Shown: piece by piece, positions 12,016 to 22,877 of the stretch
How positions within the stretch are numbered: position 1 is the stretch's first letter
How the letters are laid out: each line of letters opens with the position of its first letter
Assembly (NCBI GenBank): GCA_032718475.1
Contig: JAUCBJ010007765.1
Span: forward strand, 29,754 to 93,753
DNA: 64,000 nucleotides
Direction: 5' to 3'
Source: Nemertoderma westbladi
Lineage: Eukaryota > Xenacoelomorpha > Nemertodermatida > Nemertodermatidae
The notes under the pieces: generated by a model
Database searches by the model: none
Seen by the model: only the letters and a program-made list of their open reading frames with translations
What the model was told of the DNA's origin: nothing
Translations under genes and position numbers: made by a program

Positions 12016-12143
12016 GTAATTGGATAAGTATTTTGATTATTTAAATAATTTCATATATTTATTGGTCAACAATATTTGTATACTACAGTAACTGTATAAT
12101 ATATTTTGCAATTTTGCAACATAAAACGTGTACTATTTACCAG

Positions 12144-12665
12144 AACCCACTACAGCCGAACCAACTACAGCCGAACCAACTACAGCCGAACCAACTACTG
12201 CCGAACCAACTAAGGCCGAACCAACTACAGCCGAACCAACTACTGCCGAACCAACTACAGCCGAACCAACTACTGCCGAACCAACTGCCGACCCAACTAC
12301 AGCCGAACCAACTCCTTCCGAACCAACTACAGCCGAACCAACTACAGCCGAACCAACTACAGCCGAACCCACTACAGCCGAACCAACTACAGCCGAACCC
12401 ACTACAGCCGAACCAACTACAGCCGAACCAACTACTGCCGAACCAATTGCCGACCCAACTACAGCCGAACCAACTCCTTCCGAACCAACTACAGCCGAAC
12501 CAACTACAGCTGAACCAACTACAGCTGAACCAACTACAGCCGAACCAACTACAGCCGAACCAACTACAGCCGAACCAACTACAGCCGAACCAACTACAGC
12601 CGAACCAACTACAGCCGAACCCACTACAGCCGAACCAACTACAGCCGAACCCATAGAAACCATAG
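12144..12665 (+). CDS. Exon encoding a Thr/Pro/Glu-rich (TTAEP)n repeat
   Basis: The exon has 174 codons, almost entirely tandem copies of T-T-A-E-P (15-bp unit). Variants include PSEP and ADPT, and a longer block of some 150 bp is duplicated. The acceptor TATTTACCAG ends at 12143 and the donor GTAATT starts at 12666. Phase 1 at both ends keeps frame with the ShKT exon before it. Threonine-rich, proline-spaced repeats of this kind are usually O-glycosylated extracellular stalks or linkers. That function is inferred from composition. Copy number is expected to vary between alleles. All six frames stay open across it, so alternative-frame ORFs here are artefacts. Confidence 0.85.
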
Positions 12666-12866
12666 GTAATTGGAAAGCATTTCAATATTGACTATTTTGT
12701 TTTATTTGCTGAAATGCATTATTTATTCCCGACTGCCGTTTACCACAATATGTATAATTTTGCAAGTTTCAGCAAGCGAGGTCAATTAGCGAGGGGTAAT
12801 AATAACTATCCTATAATTGTCATTATTACCGAATTATAGTGGGAGTTTCAAAATATAAGATTTTTT

Positions 12867-12940
12867 GCTATTTTATCCGGGTGCGAGATTTTCCCACTTG
12901 CTATTTTATCCGGGCGCGAAATTTTCCCACTTGATGACTC
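12867..12940. repeat. Two direct copies of a 37-bp intronic unit
   Basis: GCTATTTTATCCGGG followed by a GCG(A)GA/AATTTTCCCACTT tail occurs twice back to back. It is a short local duplication inside the intron between the TTAEP and DUF5648 exons. Confidence 0.8.
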
Positions 12941-13473
12941 TTGATCTATGATTAAACTTAGTCGCTGACACTCGGGAAGTTATACTGTACATTACGGGGT
13001 CGGCGAGAAATATAGCACCACATTTTCCCCATACCTAATAGTTTTTAGTCGATTTATTTAAATATATAATTTATGTAGCTGGCTAACTCCCGAAAAATAT
13101 CATAACAAAGACAGTTGAAGCGATGAAATTATTAATGCATCGCGGAGGTATTCAATATTCTTTAACATAAAGTGCTTCTGTATCTGTATAAATTAAATTT
13201 ATTCTGTATATGGATATTTCTAACACAATCAATTTATGTCATTTTAATAAAGATAACAAATTTGTTAATTTATTCTAAATTGTTAAAGATCACAAATAAC
13301 TAAATATAGGAATCAAATTAATTATCATTGCTCTGTAACTTTCTGAATTTCTCAGTTTCTTGTAATTTCCAAGTTTTGTTAACATCAGTAGTTTTGACGA
13401 TTGTGTTCTAAGATATTTTCATTCCTAATATTTCTCAATTGTGTTATTCAATATCATTTATATTTTAAATTAG

Positions 13474-13652
13474 TTCCGTTCTATCGTTATTGGAACGGGA
13501 GAAGTAATCATTACTATACAACCAATGCTGATGAGATCGGAACCACTACACCCGGAGAAGTCGGAAATTACGGATACATTTCGGAAGGGATAGCGGCATA
13601 CGTACATAATCAACAAGTTTCAGGAACCGTTCCGCTTTATCGCTATTTTTGG
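13474..13652 (+). CDS. Exon: first part of a DUF5648-like domain
   Basis: It encodes about 59 residues beginning VPFYRYWN and including HYYTTNADEIG, GYISEGIAAYV and GTVPLYRYFW. This is the repeating pattern of DUF5648 (PF18885), a probable beta-trefoil-like fold of unclear function that is common in secreted bacterial and fungal proteins. The acceptor TTTTAAATTAG ends at 13473 and enters in phase 1, in frame with the preceding exon. The donor GTGTGT at 13653 leaves in phase 0. The frame stays open past the donor, so readthrough into the intron would give a short alternative C-terminus. Confidence 0.8.
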
Positions 13653-13749
13653 GTGTGTATACTTTACAGTACGTCTACAGCAACTTGGGGGTTTGAATTC
13701 ACAGAGTCATTACCAAATGTAAAGGTACAGTAGTAGTACTGTAGCTGAG

Positions 13750-14040
13750 GAGGGGGGGGGGGGGCAGGGGCGGGTGGGTGTTAATGATGTTTGTGTTGGT
13801 GTGTGGGTAGACGCAGAAGTCTCCTTCCCAGTAAAAAGTACAGATGGGCCTACCGATCGAACCGTATTTCAAATTTATTGCGATCTTATTTGTAGAAAAT
13901 TAAGAATGAGGTGGGGGGGGGGGGGGGGGTGGTGTTAGGTTTAGCTACAGTCCGTTAATACACTACTAACTGTACAGGGGGGGGGGGGGGGGGGTGGTGT
14001 TAGGTTTAGCTACAGTCCGTTGATACTCTACTAACTGTAC
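13750..14040. repeat. Poly-G tracts and a duplicated G-tract unit
   Basis: Poly-G runs of about 14-18 bases occur near 13752, 13913 and 13977. The last two each head a near-identical unit of about 66 bp (GGTGGTGTTAGGTTTAGCTACAGTCC…) repeated in tandem. It is intronic. The runs could form G-quadruplexes on the coding strand. Run lengths may be assembly-sensitive. Confidence 0.85.
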
Positions 14041-14276
14041 AAGTATATTAAAGATCTGCAGCCGGTGTTTCGCCGGACAGTACCACCCAACGACCCTTAC
14101 TAACAGTGAGTGATACATTGGGTTATTTGTGACATGAATTAGATAAATCTATAATAATTATGCCCAACTCAATGAAAAAGTGCAGGAAAGGTCACCGTAA
14201 ACAATAATAATTATTGATGAATTTCAAATATGAAGCTTTTATTGACAAATACAAATAAAATATGATATTATTTCAG

Positions 14277-14549
14277 GGTGATGGATATGATCATTTTTAC
14301 ACCATTGATGAAGAAGAAATTGGAACAATTGAGTATGGTGACGACTACATTAATGAAGGTGTAGCGGCTTTCTGTTACGACACCCAAGTAGCAGGTACCG
14401 TTCCTTTGTTACGGTACTGGCATAATTTGATCGTGGATCACTTTTACACAACGGATGCGGATTACATCGGTTCAACCACGCCTGAGGAGGTTGGCCACGA
14501 CTACGTATACGAAGGAGTGGCCTGTTACGTGTTTGGGACATTTGAATAA
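14277..14549 (+). CDS. Terminal exon: second part of the DUF5648-like domain
   Basis: It encodes 90 residues with two more modules of the same repeat (YDHFYTIDEEEIG…, VDHFYTTDADYIG…), each ending in EGVA-Y-style strands, then a TAA stop. The acceptor TTATTTCAG ends at 14276. Phase 0 matches the donor at 13653. With the previous exon it gives three modules of about 45-50 residues, the expected size of one DUF5648 domain. No transmembrane segment or GPI signal follows, so the product is most likely secreted. That assumes a signal peptide upstream of the window. Confidence 0.82.
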   Translation, partial: GDGYDHFYTIDEEEIGTIEYGDDYINEGVAAFCYDTQVAGTVPLLRYWHNLIVDHFYTTDADYIGSTTPEEVGHDYVYEGVACYVFGTFE

Positions 14550-14575
14550 GTCTACTGTAGATTTAACTGAAAATG

Positions 14576-14581
14576 AATAAA
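14576..14581 (+). terminator. AATAAA polyadenylation signal of the ShKT/DUF5648 gene
   Basis: A canonical AATAAA lies 27 bases after the TAA stop, which would give a very short 3' UTR with cleavage near 14595-14605. Confidence 0.75.
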
Positions 14582-14599
14582 GAACATTTTACAGAGGGA

Positions 14600-15590
14600 A
14601 TTAGTACCAAATTACACGGTTTTAGTTCAGTCAATCTGGCATAAAACTCGAAAGAAATTGTCATTCTTCGATATCCAAATCGAATTGTTACGTTTCAGGA
14701 ATAAATATTAAACCTTTTTTTATACAAATATACATGGGATTTACTTTTATTCAGTTACTTTTATTCCTGAAAATGGAGGATTTTCACTTTCAAATATATT
14801 TACTTTTATCCCAGAAATAGCGGTTGTTAATTGTATTTTCTGTCAAACAATTTTTTTCCAACAAATATCCAATAAACTTAGTCAAGTTTTAATTTAATAT
14901 GATTGGGGGCTACCAGACAACCCCCTAAACAATAACAATAACAAAATTCAGATTTATGATTTATAACTTATTAGGAGCACCACTACTTAGGAGCACCACT
15001 ACAGTAGTCTACAAACACTATAATTATGCTTTTATTCCAAAACGTAGCCCATAAATTTGAGGATCTCTAAAAAAAATTTGGGACTGTACAATTTTACATT
15101 TCGTAGTAACAACAATTCTTAACACAAGTACAATTATACTAAAAATTATAAATGGTTCGAAAAAGTTAAGTTGCTTTGGAAACTACAGTGCATACAGTTT
15201 GTGCAGATTTCTGTAAAGAAATAAATTGGACTAAGGTTGTCTTGGTCATATTTGAGAAATATCCCACCAATAGTAATCTTGTTGCTATGTAAAACAATGT
15301 CGCTAAGGACAAATTATGAAATTGAAGGTGATTCACTTAGTACTGTATATTTATATATAGACTATTTTGAAGTACATTACAGTAGGCCTATAGGCAAGAT
15401 AAAGTTCGAATCCAAAAAAAATGGTTTGAATGAATTATGATTTAGACCAGTGTTGCTCAATGTTTTCCCTAGATTGACTGAACTATAATGTAGCTTTTGG
15501 GTGACTGTATATTTAAAAAAAATTGGTGTTGGATGTTAGTGTGTAATACATTCCACTCTGTATCATTGGGTATCAGAAATTATAATTGTT
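14600..15590. other. AT-rich intergenic DNA
   Basis: No gene or recognisable repeat is supported here. The short open frames have no splice context or domain. Confidence 0.5.
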
Positions 15591-15597
15591 ATTGCAG

Positions 15598-15698
15598 TTA
15601 TAATATTGATGTCTCGATGAAGGAACTGCCTTTAGCGGGTGGTTGGTTGGTGGCGACAGTACCAACAAACGTAGCCAGTCCAGGAAAAAGTCATATGG
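15598..15698 (+). CDS. Possible isolated exon, unidentified
   Basis: A 101-base segment sits between a good acceptor (TTGTTATTGCAG ending at 15597) and a donor (GGGTAAAT, GT at 15699). It is open in one frame reading …IDVSMKELPLAGGWLVATVP…. No domain is recognised and no partner exon was found. It lies on the strand opposite the LITAF gene, just beyond that gene's 3' end. It may be fortuitous. Confidence 0.25.
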
Positions 15699-15922
15699 GT
15701 AAATTACAAATGATATTTAAGTTATCAATCAAAGTAAATGACACTAAACATAAGGAGTATGATAATTCGTAATTCGGAAGTAAAATATCACCACAATTCC
15801 ATATACAGAGGTAGGTCTACCACTACAAGACCTGTGCAAACTCGACACCGTTGCGTTCACTATCCTAACAATGTGTTATCCTTTTTGTGTTCTTGACGGA
15901 TCAACCATTAACCACGGAGTTT

Positions 15923-16468
15923 TTATTTTTTGTGAACGCCAAGTTGCACACCGCATACAGGGCAATAATGGTGGACATCTTTAAACTCATTCACCAAGAG
16001 CGGTATAAGACAACAACATGAACACCACCTGCAACACCAATAATGAAACTACAGTATATGAGTAGTAAAGTGATTGGTGAAAGTGCGTCATAAGTCAATA
16101 AGTCTACAGTAGTCAGGCCTCTGAAGTTAAAACGAATGTCGTGGGATCCATCATCAGGTATAATGATGGTAAACCTGATCGACTTACCCGATAACAAATA
16201 GGGCGCAGCAGGCGTGGCAACTGAGATCTCCAAGTTTGTGTTTCGTAGTTGTTTTAATTTTACAGTTACAATACGGGCATTTAACTGCTACCGAACGGGG
16301 TCCTAAAATACAAGGATATAAAAATAGCGATAATACTGTAGATATATGTAGCATCAATCATTCAATGTCAATCGATTCAAGATTTAAATTTACATGAATA
16401 TTGAATATGAAACTTACCAAGGTATGTGACAGGTTCCGGTTTTTTTGTCATTTCTAATACCTTCGGAC
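15923..16468 (-). CDS. LITAF-domain protein, three coding exons
   Basis: On the minus strand three exons join in frame: 16468-16418, 16302-16188 and 16028-15923 (stop TAA at 15925-15923). Introns have canonical borders: acceptors ACTGTTTCAG, GTATTTTAG and GGTGTTGCAG, and GTAAGT donors at 16417 and 16187. The product is a LITAF domain. The N-terminal zinc half is VKCPYCNCKIKT plus a C-H-A-CC motif. The hydrophobic, Cys-rich membrane-inserting segment is GWCSCCCLIPLLV. The C-terminal zinc half is KDVHHYCPVCG. LITAF/SIMPLE proteins bind zinc and sit on the cytosolic face of endosomal or lysosomal membranes. The only Met before the domain is in the first exon shown, which would give a short protein of about 83 residues. 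Because that exon begins with a splice acceptor in phase 1, there is at least one more upstream exon, either 5' UTR or a Pro-rich N-terminus. Confidence 0.85.
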
Positions 16469-16853
16469 CTGAAACAGTTACAAACATACTGCTGAAATAA
16501 ACTATTGTAACATCATAATCTTGATTGTGACACCGCGCCATATGTTTTTTTTCAATATCCTCGAGGCATTTTATTTACCGAACGCCAGCGAGGTTAATAA
16601 AGTGTGATAGTGAAAAACAGTTCGACGTTTTACCTTTTCCCCATGTAATAAATAATTATATTATTTTGTTTTTTCTCCAAGAAAATAAAAAAAAAAATAA
16701 TATAAAATACAAAAAATTATTTCACTTCGTCAATGTTCAAAGCTATCAAATGCGTTATTGGCAAAATTTCATCACAAAAAACATTGTAAAATTATTTGTA
16801 TTATTATTATTAAAGTATTTTTATAGCGCCAATAATACGCATTGTTCTTGGCG

Positions 16854-18420
16854 CTACTCCTTACAGTAACACATGATAACGGGAACATTAGTGGCATTTA
16901 TTCTGGTTTTAATTGGTAGCCAGTGGAGATCTATGTGGTCCGACTTCCTTATGCCACACAACAATCTAGCTGCAGAATTTTGAACACATTGTAACTTTTT
17001 GATAAGCTTTTGGGGCAAACCATAATATAAGGAGTTGTTTAAATCTAGTTTGCTGCTAATAAAAGCGTGAATGAGAGTCTCAAGTTCTCGTCTCGGAAAG
17101 AAACGTCTCACTTTGGCCAAGTTTCTAAGATGATAGAAGGATTTACGAACAACCAAGCAGATGCGTTTCTAAAGAGTAAGGTGTGCATCCATCATCATGA
17201 CACCGATGTCCTCGGTGCATTCTACAGATTCGCCGCCAATATGTACGGCTAGTTGACTTAGCTGAATACTAAAAAGCGATTTCAATAACAGTGTTTCAGT
17301 TTTCTCAACGTTTAACATATCTTAAACATTCTTCAGTTAGTTTAACATTGGAGTCAATATCGGTCGGCTTAAACGCAACATATATTTGGGTATCATCTCA
17401 TCATACAGTACTGTATATGATAGGAAAGTGCATACTTATGTATAACGGAAGTTAGTAAACGGGTATAAATGCTGAAAAAAAGCGGACCCTATACTGACCC
17501 CTGTGGTACACCGAATCTCAACAACTTTTTTCCTGAAAACGAATCTCCAATAGGGACCTGCTGTGTGCGGTTAGCTAAATACAGTAGGACTCGAACCATT
17601 TCAGAGCAGCTCCTCGGACACCAATATCGTTTTCAAGGATCTTTAGCAGAATGGAGTGCTCGACCGTGTCAAACGCGGCGCTTAAATCCTACATCATAAT
17701 TGAGTTGAGATAATGTCTGGGAGACCTCAGGTGACCAAAAAGAAAGGGTAACAACAGTTACGAGCTTTCACCCAACAGGGCTTCTTCAGGTAAAATAATA
17801 TACGAATATACAGAGAGGGAAGACTGCACCAGTATACAGAATGCAAAGAAACCTACATCACCAACATGACTGCCGAACCGTCATCAATGCTGCGATACAC
17901 ATGATTGTGAACCCGGAGAAGTGCCGACTCTACGCTATGGTGTTCTCTATTGGCGCTCTGAAAAGGATCATTCAGAGAATCCAGGTTTGAAATTGGTCGG
18001 AAGTTGTTCAATACAGATATAGCATATAGAGATATATATGCATATAGAGATACTGTAGTTTTTTTAATTTCAATGGATCCAGTACTGCATTTTTAAATAG
18101 AACTGGCATTGTTGATGTTGTTAATGATAGATTAATAAATCAGTGTAGGCCTAATGATAGGAAACAGGATGCTCAGTGAGTATTTCAGCAAGCTAGTTGG
18201 GAGAAGGTCACAGGGGCTTGTCTTAATTTGGCGCTCATTTGCCAATTCTTTAACTTCATCCTCAGTTACTGTTCGATAATCCGTTAATGGTATGCCAGTA
18301 AACTTTAACTCATTTGGATCATTATTTATCTATTTTTTCATCATTATTTATTTCATTGTCATCATAATTTATTTCATTGTGATTGGTATTTATCTCTTTA
18401 TTTAACAGATTTTCATCATT
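16854..18420 (-). mobile_element. Degenerate LINE RT, third family, minus strand
   Basis: Minus-strand pieces read in order: RT N-terminus near 18300-18180 (YRTVTEDEVKELA; SPCDLLPTSLLKYSL); NNFRPISNLDSL near 17990; a segment near 17900 ending [27 protein letters not shown] near 17660; ADDTQ-like remnants near 17420; and the post-RT part at 17156-16900 (FYHLRNLAKVRRFFP; LYYGLPQKLIKKLQCVQNSA). Stops and frameshifts are frequent. It lies just upstream of the LITAF exons and could sit in that gene's intron. Confidence 0.75.
17696..17860. mobile_element. Short insertion inside the LINE with target duplication
   Basis: The RT reading is interrupted between …SAVMLV and DLSAAFD. The break is flanked by AAATCCTACATCA (17683-17695) and AAACCTACATCA (17849-17860), a probable 12-13 bp target duplication. 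The roughly 150-bp insert contains AAGAAGCCCTGTTGGGTGAA on the minus strand, which resembles the conserved 3' tail of some retroposons. Confidence 0.55.
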
Positions 18421-18589
18421 GACACTATCAATAGTTTCGTTCTCTATCTATATGTGGCGGTGCATATAGAAAGGCGTTATTCGCAGAAACAATGTTTCTG
18501 AGAAAAACGCATTTAACCCTTTCGCGCCTAATTAAAGATTTTATGTGTTCCCCAAAAACTGAAATCTCTCGGTATTTCTGGCAGTTTGT

Positions 18590-19985
18590 CTGTCAAGACT
18601 TAACAAAGAATAAAATCTACTTTAACATTCTCGCTATGGGGGTTTTAAGGGTTGGTGATTTAATTTCTGATGTCAATTTTTACGACGTCAGAAATCTAGG
18701 CTGTCTGTGTATGTTTGTATGTCTGTTTGTCAGTCTTTCTATCAAAAAATAAGGAAGCATATTATGTAATAAAAACATTCGCCATGGGGGTTTTCCAGGT
18801 CTCTGACTTTATTTCTGATGTTAGTTATTACGACTGACCAACTCTAGGCTGTCTGTGTCTCTACGTCTTAAAAAATGTCTGTATGTGTCAAAAAAATAAG
18901 GAAGCATATTATGTAATAAAAACATTCGCCATGGGGGTTTTCCATGTCTGTGATTTTATTTCTGATGTCTTTTTTTTTACGACTGACCAACTCTAGGCTG
19001 TCTGTGTCTGTATGTATGTCTGTCAGTCTTTCTGTCAAAAAAATAAGGAAGCATATTATGTAATAAAAACATTCGCCATGGGGGTTTTCCATGTCTGTGA
19101 TTTTATTTCTGATGTCTTTTTTTTTACGACTGACCAACTCTAGGTTGTCTGTGTCTGTATGTATGTCTGTCAGTCTTTCTGTCAAAAAAATAAGGAAGCA
19201 TATTATGTAATAAAAACATTCACCAGGGGGGTTTTCTAGGTCTCTGATTTCATTTCGGATGTCAGTTTTTACGACTGACCAACTCTAAGCTGTCTGTATC
19301 TGTATGTATGTCTGTTTGTCTGTCAGTCCGTCTGTCTAAATAATAAGGAAGCATATTATGTAATAAAAACATTCGCCATAGGGGTTTTCCATTTTTCCGA
19401 TTTCATTTCTGATGTCAGTTATTTCGAGTGACCAACTCTAGGCTGCCTTTGTCTGTATGTATGTCTGTCAGTCTGTCTGTCAAAAAATAAGGATGCATAT
19501 TATGTAATAAAAACATTCGCCATGGGGGTTTTCCAGGTCGCTGACTTTATTTCTAATGTCAGTTTTTACGACTGACCAACTCTAGGCTGTCTGTATCTGT
19601 ATGTATGTCTGTCAGTCTGTTTGTCAAAATATAAGGAAGCATATTATACATACAGTCACAGTGAGTGGTGAGTCGAGCAGACGTGAAAACTGACATCAGA
19701 AATGAAATCAGAGACATGGAAAACCCCCATGGCTAATGTTTTCATTACATACTGTAGTATGCTTAACTGTCAGACAAACAGACATACATACAGACACAGA
19801 CAGCCTAGAGTTGGTCAAACGTAAAAAAAAATTAACATCAGAAATGAAATCAGCGACCTGGAAACCCCCATGGCGAATGTTTCGAATGTTTCTGTTACAT
19901 AATATTCTTCCTTATTTTTTGACTGACGGACAGACAAACAGACATACATACAGACACAGACATCCTAGAGTTTGTCATTTTATAG
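18590..19985. repeat. 148-bp tandem array with inverted copies at its right end
   Basis: About seven units run left to right. Landmarks are CCATGGGGGTTTTCC, TTTCTGATGTCAG, ACGACTGACCAACTCTAGG, and a CTGT/CTGTATGTATGTCTGTCAG run. GGGGGTTTT landmarks recur near 18635, 18783, 18931, 19079, 19227, 19377 and 19523. Two further units (about 19675-19985) are in the opposite orientation, so the array can fold back. A related single unit is recognisable at 47415-47460. Confidence 0.9.
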
Positions 19986-20099
19986 CTGTCAGCACTTTTC
20001 GTGCACCATATTGGGTGACAAAAAGTGTAATTTTTCACATCTGGGTAACCCTAAAACATGTTACATTGTAATCAGCACCTCAAAAAACCCCATATGGTA

Positions 20100-22295
20100 A
20101 ATTCCACGTTGTCGGACGTTATGGACATTCTCAATTTTTGAATGTTTTTCTTTAAAATTACAAAAATACTTGAATTTTCGACATCAGATTGCGTTTAATA
20201 AATGAGACTATTTATTAAACTTTCAGAATAACATAAATACTCTGCATTGGGAAACGTTACTCTTCTCGTGCAGATTACTTTTAAAAAAGTGTCGGCCAAA
20301 ATAGGACACTTTTTATTGTACATATTATATTTTTGATTGCATTTAATGCCGAAGACTGGTATGTTATCATTGTTGGGCTCAAATTGTAGCTCAACTATTC
20401 TATTTTTTGAAAATGTTTTCATAATTTCATTGCATATCTTCTGTAGCCGATATCTCCAATTCAAAGTTGTGCGGAATGGTGTCGGACGTTACGTGTCGGA
20501 CCTTGCATAACAATTAGCAATATTTAGCCACCTCTGTCGACTTTAATTTTCGTCTTTGGAATGTATTCTACATATCACTAGAACCGCCTTCATCTACAGA
20601 TTCTGAATCTGAAAACCATTTTAAATTTCACCAACACTTGCCAAATATATTATCAAAATACTAAGGTGTGAATTTTGAGTCGAAATCGCAGTTATTGAAA
20701 AGTATTTTTATTTATTTATGCCTTTACACTATACACTGCAATTTAGACATTAATTACGGTACATTAAATACGGCAGTGATTTTTTATGTCCTTTTATTTG
20801 ACTTTTTTTGTCCTCCTTTTTTTACGAATTGTGCATAATGACCTTTGTTGTCCTTTTAATGACTTTTATTGTCCTTTTAATGACTTTTTATGTATGTATT
20901 TCTTCAAACTGTCAGACTGCTGATTTCTGGACTGTCACACAGTTGATTTCAACATGCCTATGCCAAAACATTCAAAATTTGTTGATTTCTGGTCTGTCGG
21001 ACAGTTGGTTTCACTATGCCTGTGCCAAAACATTCCATGATTCCACGATTTATAGACTATGAGAGAGAATTCCATATGCGCCTGTGGTAAAAGACTCTAA
21101 ATTTAATAGTTTGTGGTTGTTGTCGATAATCGATTACCACATGACGTAGCAAAACACTCATTTTATAGCCAAAAACAATTACCAATTGATGGAAAGGATG
21201 AGCAGGTTAAGGCCGGATTTTCTAACCAAAACAATAAACAGTCACTTTACCAAATCAGGGAAAGGATCAGGTTACAGAGGCGGGATTTTCTAACCAAAAC
21301 AATAAACGATCATTTAACTAATTGAGGGAAAGGAGCAGGTTGCAGAGACGGGATTTTCTAACCAAAACAACAAACGATAACATTACCAATTGAGAGAAAG
21401 GAGCAGGTTACAGATGCGGGATTTTCTAACCAAAACAATAAACAGTCACTTTACCAAATCAGGGAAAGGAGCAGGTTACAGAGACGGGATTTTCCAACCA
21501 AAACAATAAACGATAACATTACCAATTGAGAGAAAGGAGCAGGTTACAGAGGCGGGATTTCCTAACCAAAACAATAAACGATCACTTAATTAATTGAGGG
21601 AAAGGGGCAGTTTACAGAGGCGGGATTTTCTAACCAAAACAATAAACAGTCACTTTACAAAATGAAGGAAAGGAGCAGGTTACAGAGACGGGCCTTTCTA
21701 ACCAAAACCATAAACGGTCACTTTACCAAATCAGGCAATGGAGCAGGTTACAGATGAGGCGGGATTTTCTAACCAAAACAACCGGTCAGCCGGTAGGCCT
21801 ACCAGTACCGTATTTAAATGGTAGGATACACAGTAGGCCTACAGCAGTACCGGTGCCGGTACCGGTACTAAAATACAGAAATGCCTGCTTTATACTGTAC
21901 CTACATCTGTACATACAATACAGCAAAATAGTGCTATATATACTAATACCGGTACTGATAGCCTGAGAGAACAGCAGTAGAGAAACCGGTAGCATGGAAC
22001 CTAACATTAGATTTTTGGAGGACATAAAAAATGAAAAAAAGGACATAAAAAATGATTTAAACAGACAATAAAAATTATTGCGATTAAATAATAATAGTGT
22101 CGGACGTTACAGGTGTCTGACGTTACAAACTTAATTCACTGAAATCACAGCCCTTATGGTAGCCTGGATTGCTGTAAATGGCAGAAGAGACGTCATCTTA
22201 CGTCGGCATTAGGTCATTTTAATTTCCATATGATTTGCCATACAATAGAGAAGTAATTGAGAAAAAATGTAAAAAAAAGTGTCGGACGTTACAAT
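20100..22295. repeat. Dispersed GTGTCGGACGTTAC motif
   Basis: The 14-mer or a one- to three-base variant occurs at 20109, 20479, 20493, 22097, 22113 and 22279, in two cases as close pairs (20479/20493 and 22097/22113). All occurrences are in the same orientation and within the inverted-repeat-bounded unit. They could be internal landmarks of that element or binding sites. Confidence 0.7.
21190..21785. repeat. 68-bp tandem repeat, about nine copies
   Basis: The unit includes GGAGCAGGTTACAGAGGCGG, GATTTTCTAACCAAAACAAT and AAACAGTCACTTTACC. GATTTTCTAACC starts recur at 21216, 21284, 21352 and 21420, giving a 68-bp period. The piece TAACCAAAACAATAAAC recurs, often inverted, near 49090 and 58740. 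Confidence 0.9.
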
Positions 22296-22877
22296 TGGGT
22301 ACAGGTAGCGTTTAATGCTTTTTGTATGAGAAGCCTTCTATGTTTATGGCGTTGAACTACCTCATTGGAATGTGCATTACGGCTGATTACAATGATACCA
22401 AGGATAGATGGATGAACAGTACAAAAAATATTTTTTTAAGAAAATATTTTTTTTCGTTTTTACGTGTTATCTTGATGATGGTCGATATAATCGCAAAATT
22501 TCCTACTTTATACCCTCAAATCAATGTACATTTTGTCAAATTCGAAAAATTTATGAAATTTTACCCAATAAATGCTTATTTTTTAAAGTTTTATTTTTTC
22601 ATATCGTGTCCCATTTTCTGTGGAAATGCCCATATGGCATTGAATAGTGATCGAAAATCGTATCTGCAAAAAATGTCGTTTTTTTTGTTTGACACCATGA
22701 AAACTGATATTTCACAGAAACCACACCAGTTTATTTAAAGTTTTAGTCACTTTTAAAAAATCGAAATAGGCCTACAGTATAAAATATACCATCTAAAAGA
22801 GCGAAAAATTCTCTATCAAATAGGGCAATAAACTCAATTTCGATTTTTTGACGAATAACGCCATTCTATATGCACCG

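Larger units (their letters stand above)
18458..22877. mobile_element. 4.4-kb unit bounded by 26-bp inverted repeats
   Basis: The left end (18458-18483) starts CGGTGCATATAGAA and continues GGCGTTATTCG. The right end (22852-22877) is its reverse complement with one mismatch. Similarity stops sharply on both sides. Inside are a 148-bp array, scattered GTGTCGGACGTTAC motifs and a 68-bp array, but no transposase. A long non-autonomous DNA transposon is the simplest reading. Target-site duplications were not recognised. Confidence 0.5.

Noticed and set aside
12114-12691. Alternative long frames through the TTAEP exon (plus and minus)
   Set aside because: The 15-bp repeat keeps all frames open. 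Only the frame continuous with flanking splice sites and the ShKT exon is supported.
15991-16233. 80-codon minus-strand frame over the LITAF gene
   Set aside because: It is a shadow frame crossing an intron. The spliced LITAF reading explains the same bases with all zinc cysteines.
18868-20071. Open frames in the 148-bp array
   Set aside because: Repeat-driven, low complexity, and present in opposite orientations.
22322-22738. 138-codon Phe/Ile/Lys-rich frame
   Set aside because: AT-rich composition alone can give it. The first codon is TTG, no domain or splice context was seen, and it lies in the repeat-bounded unit.
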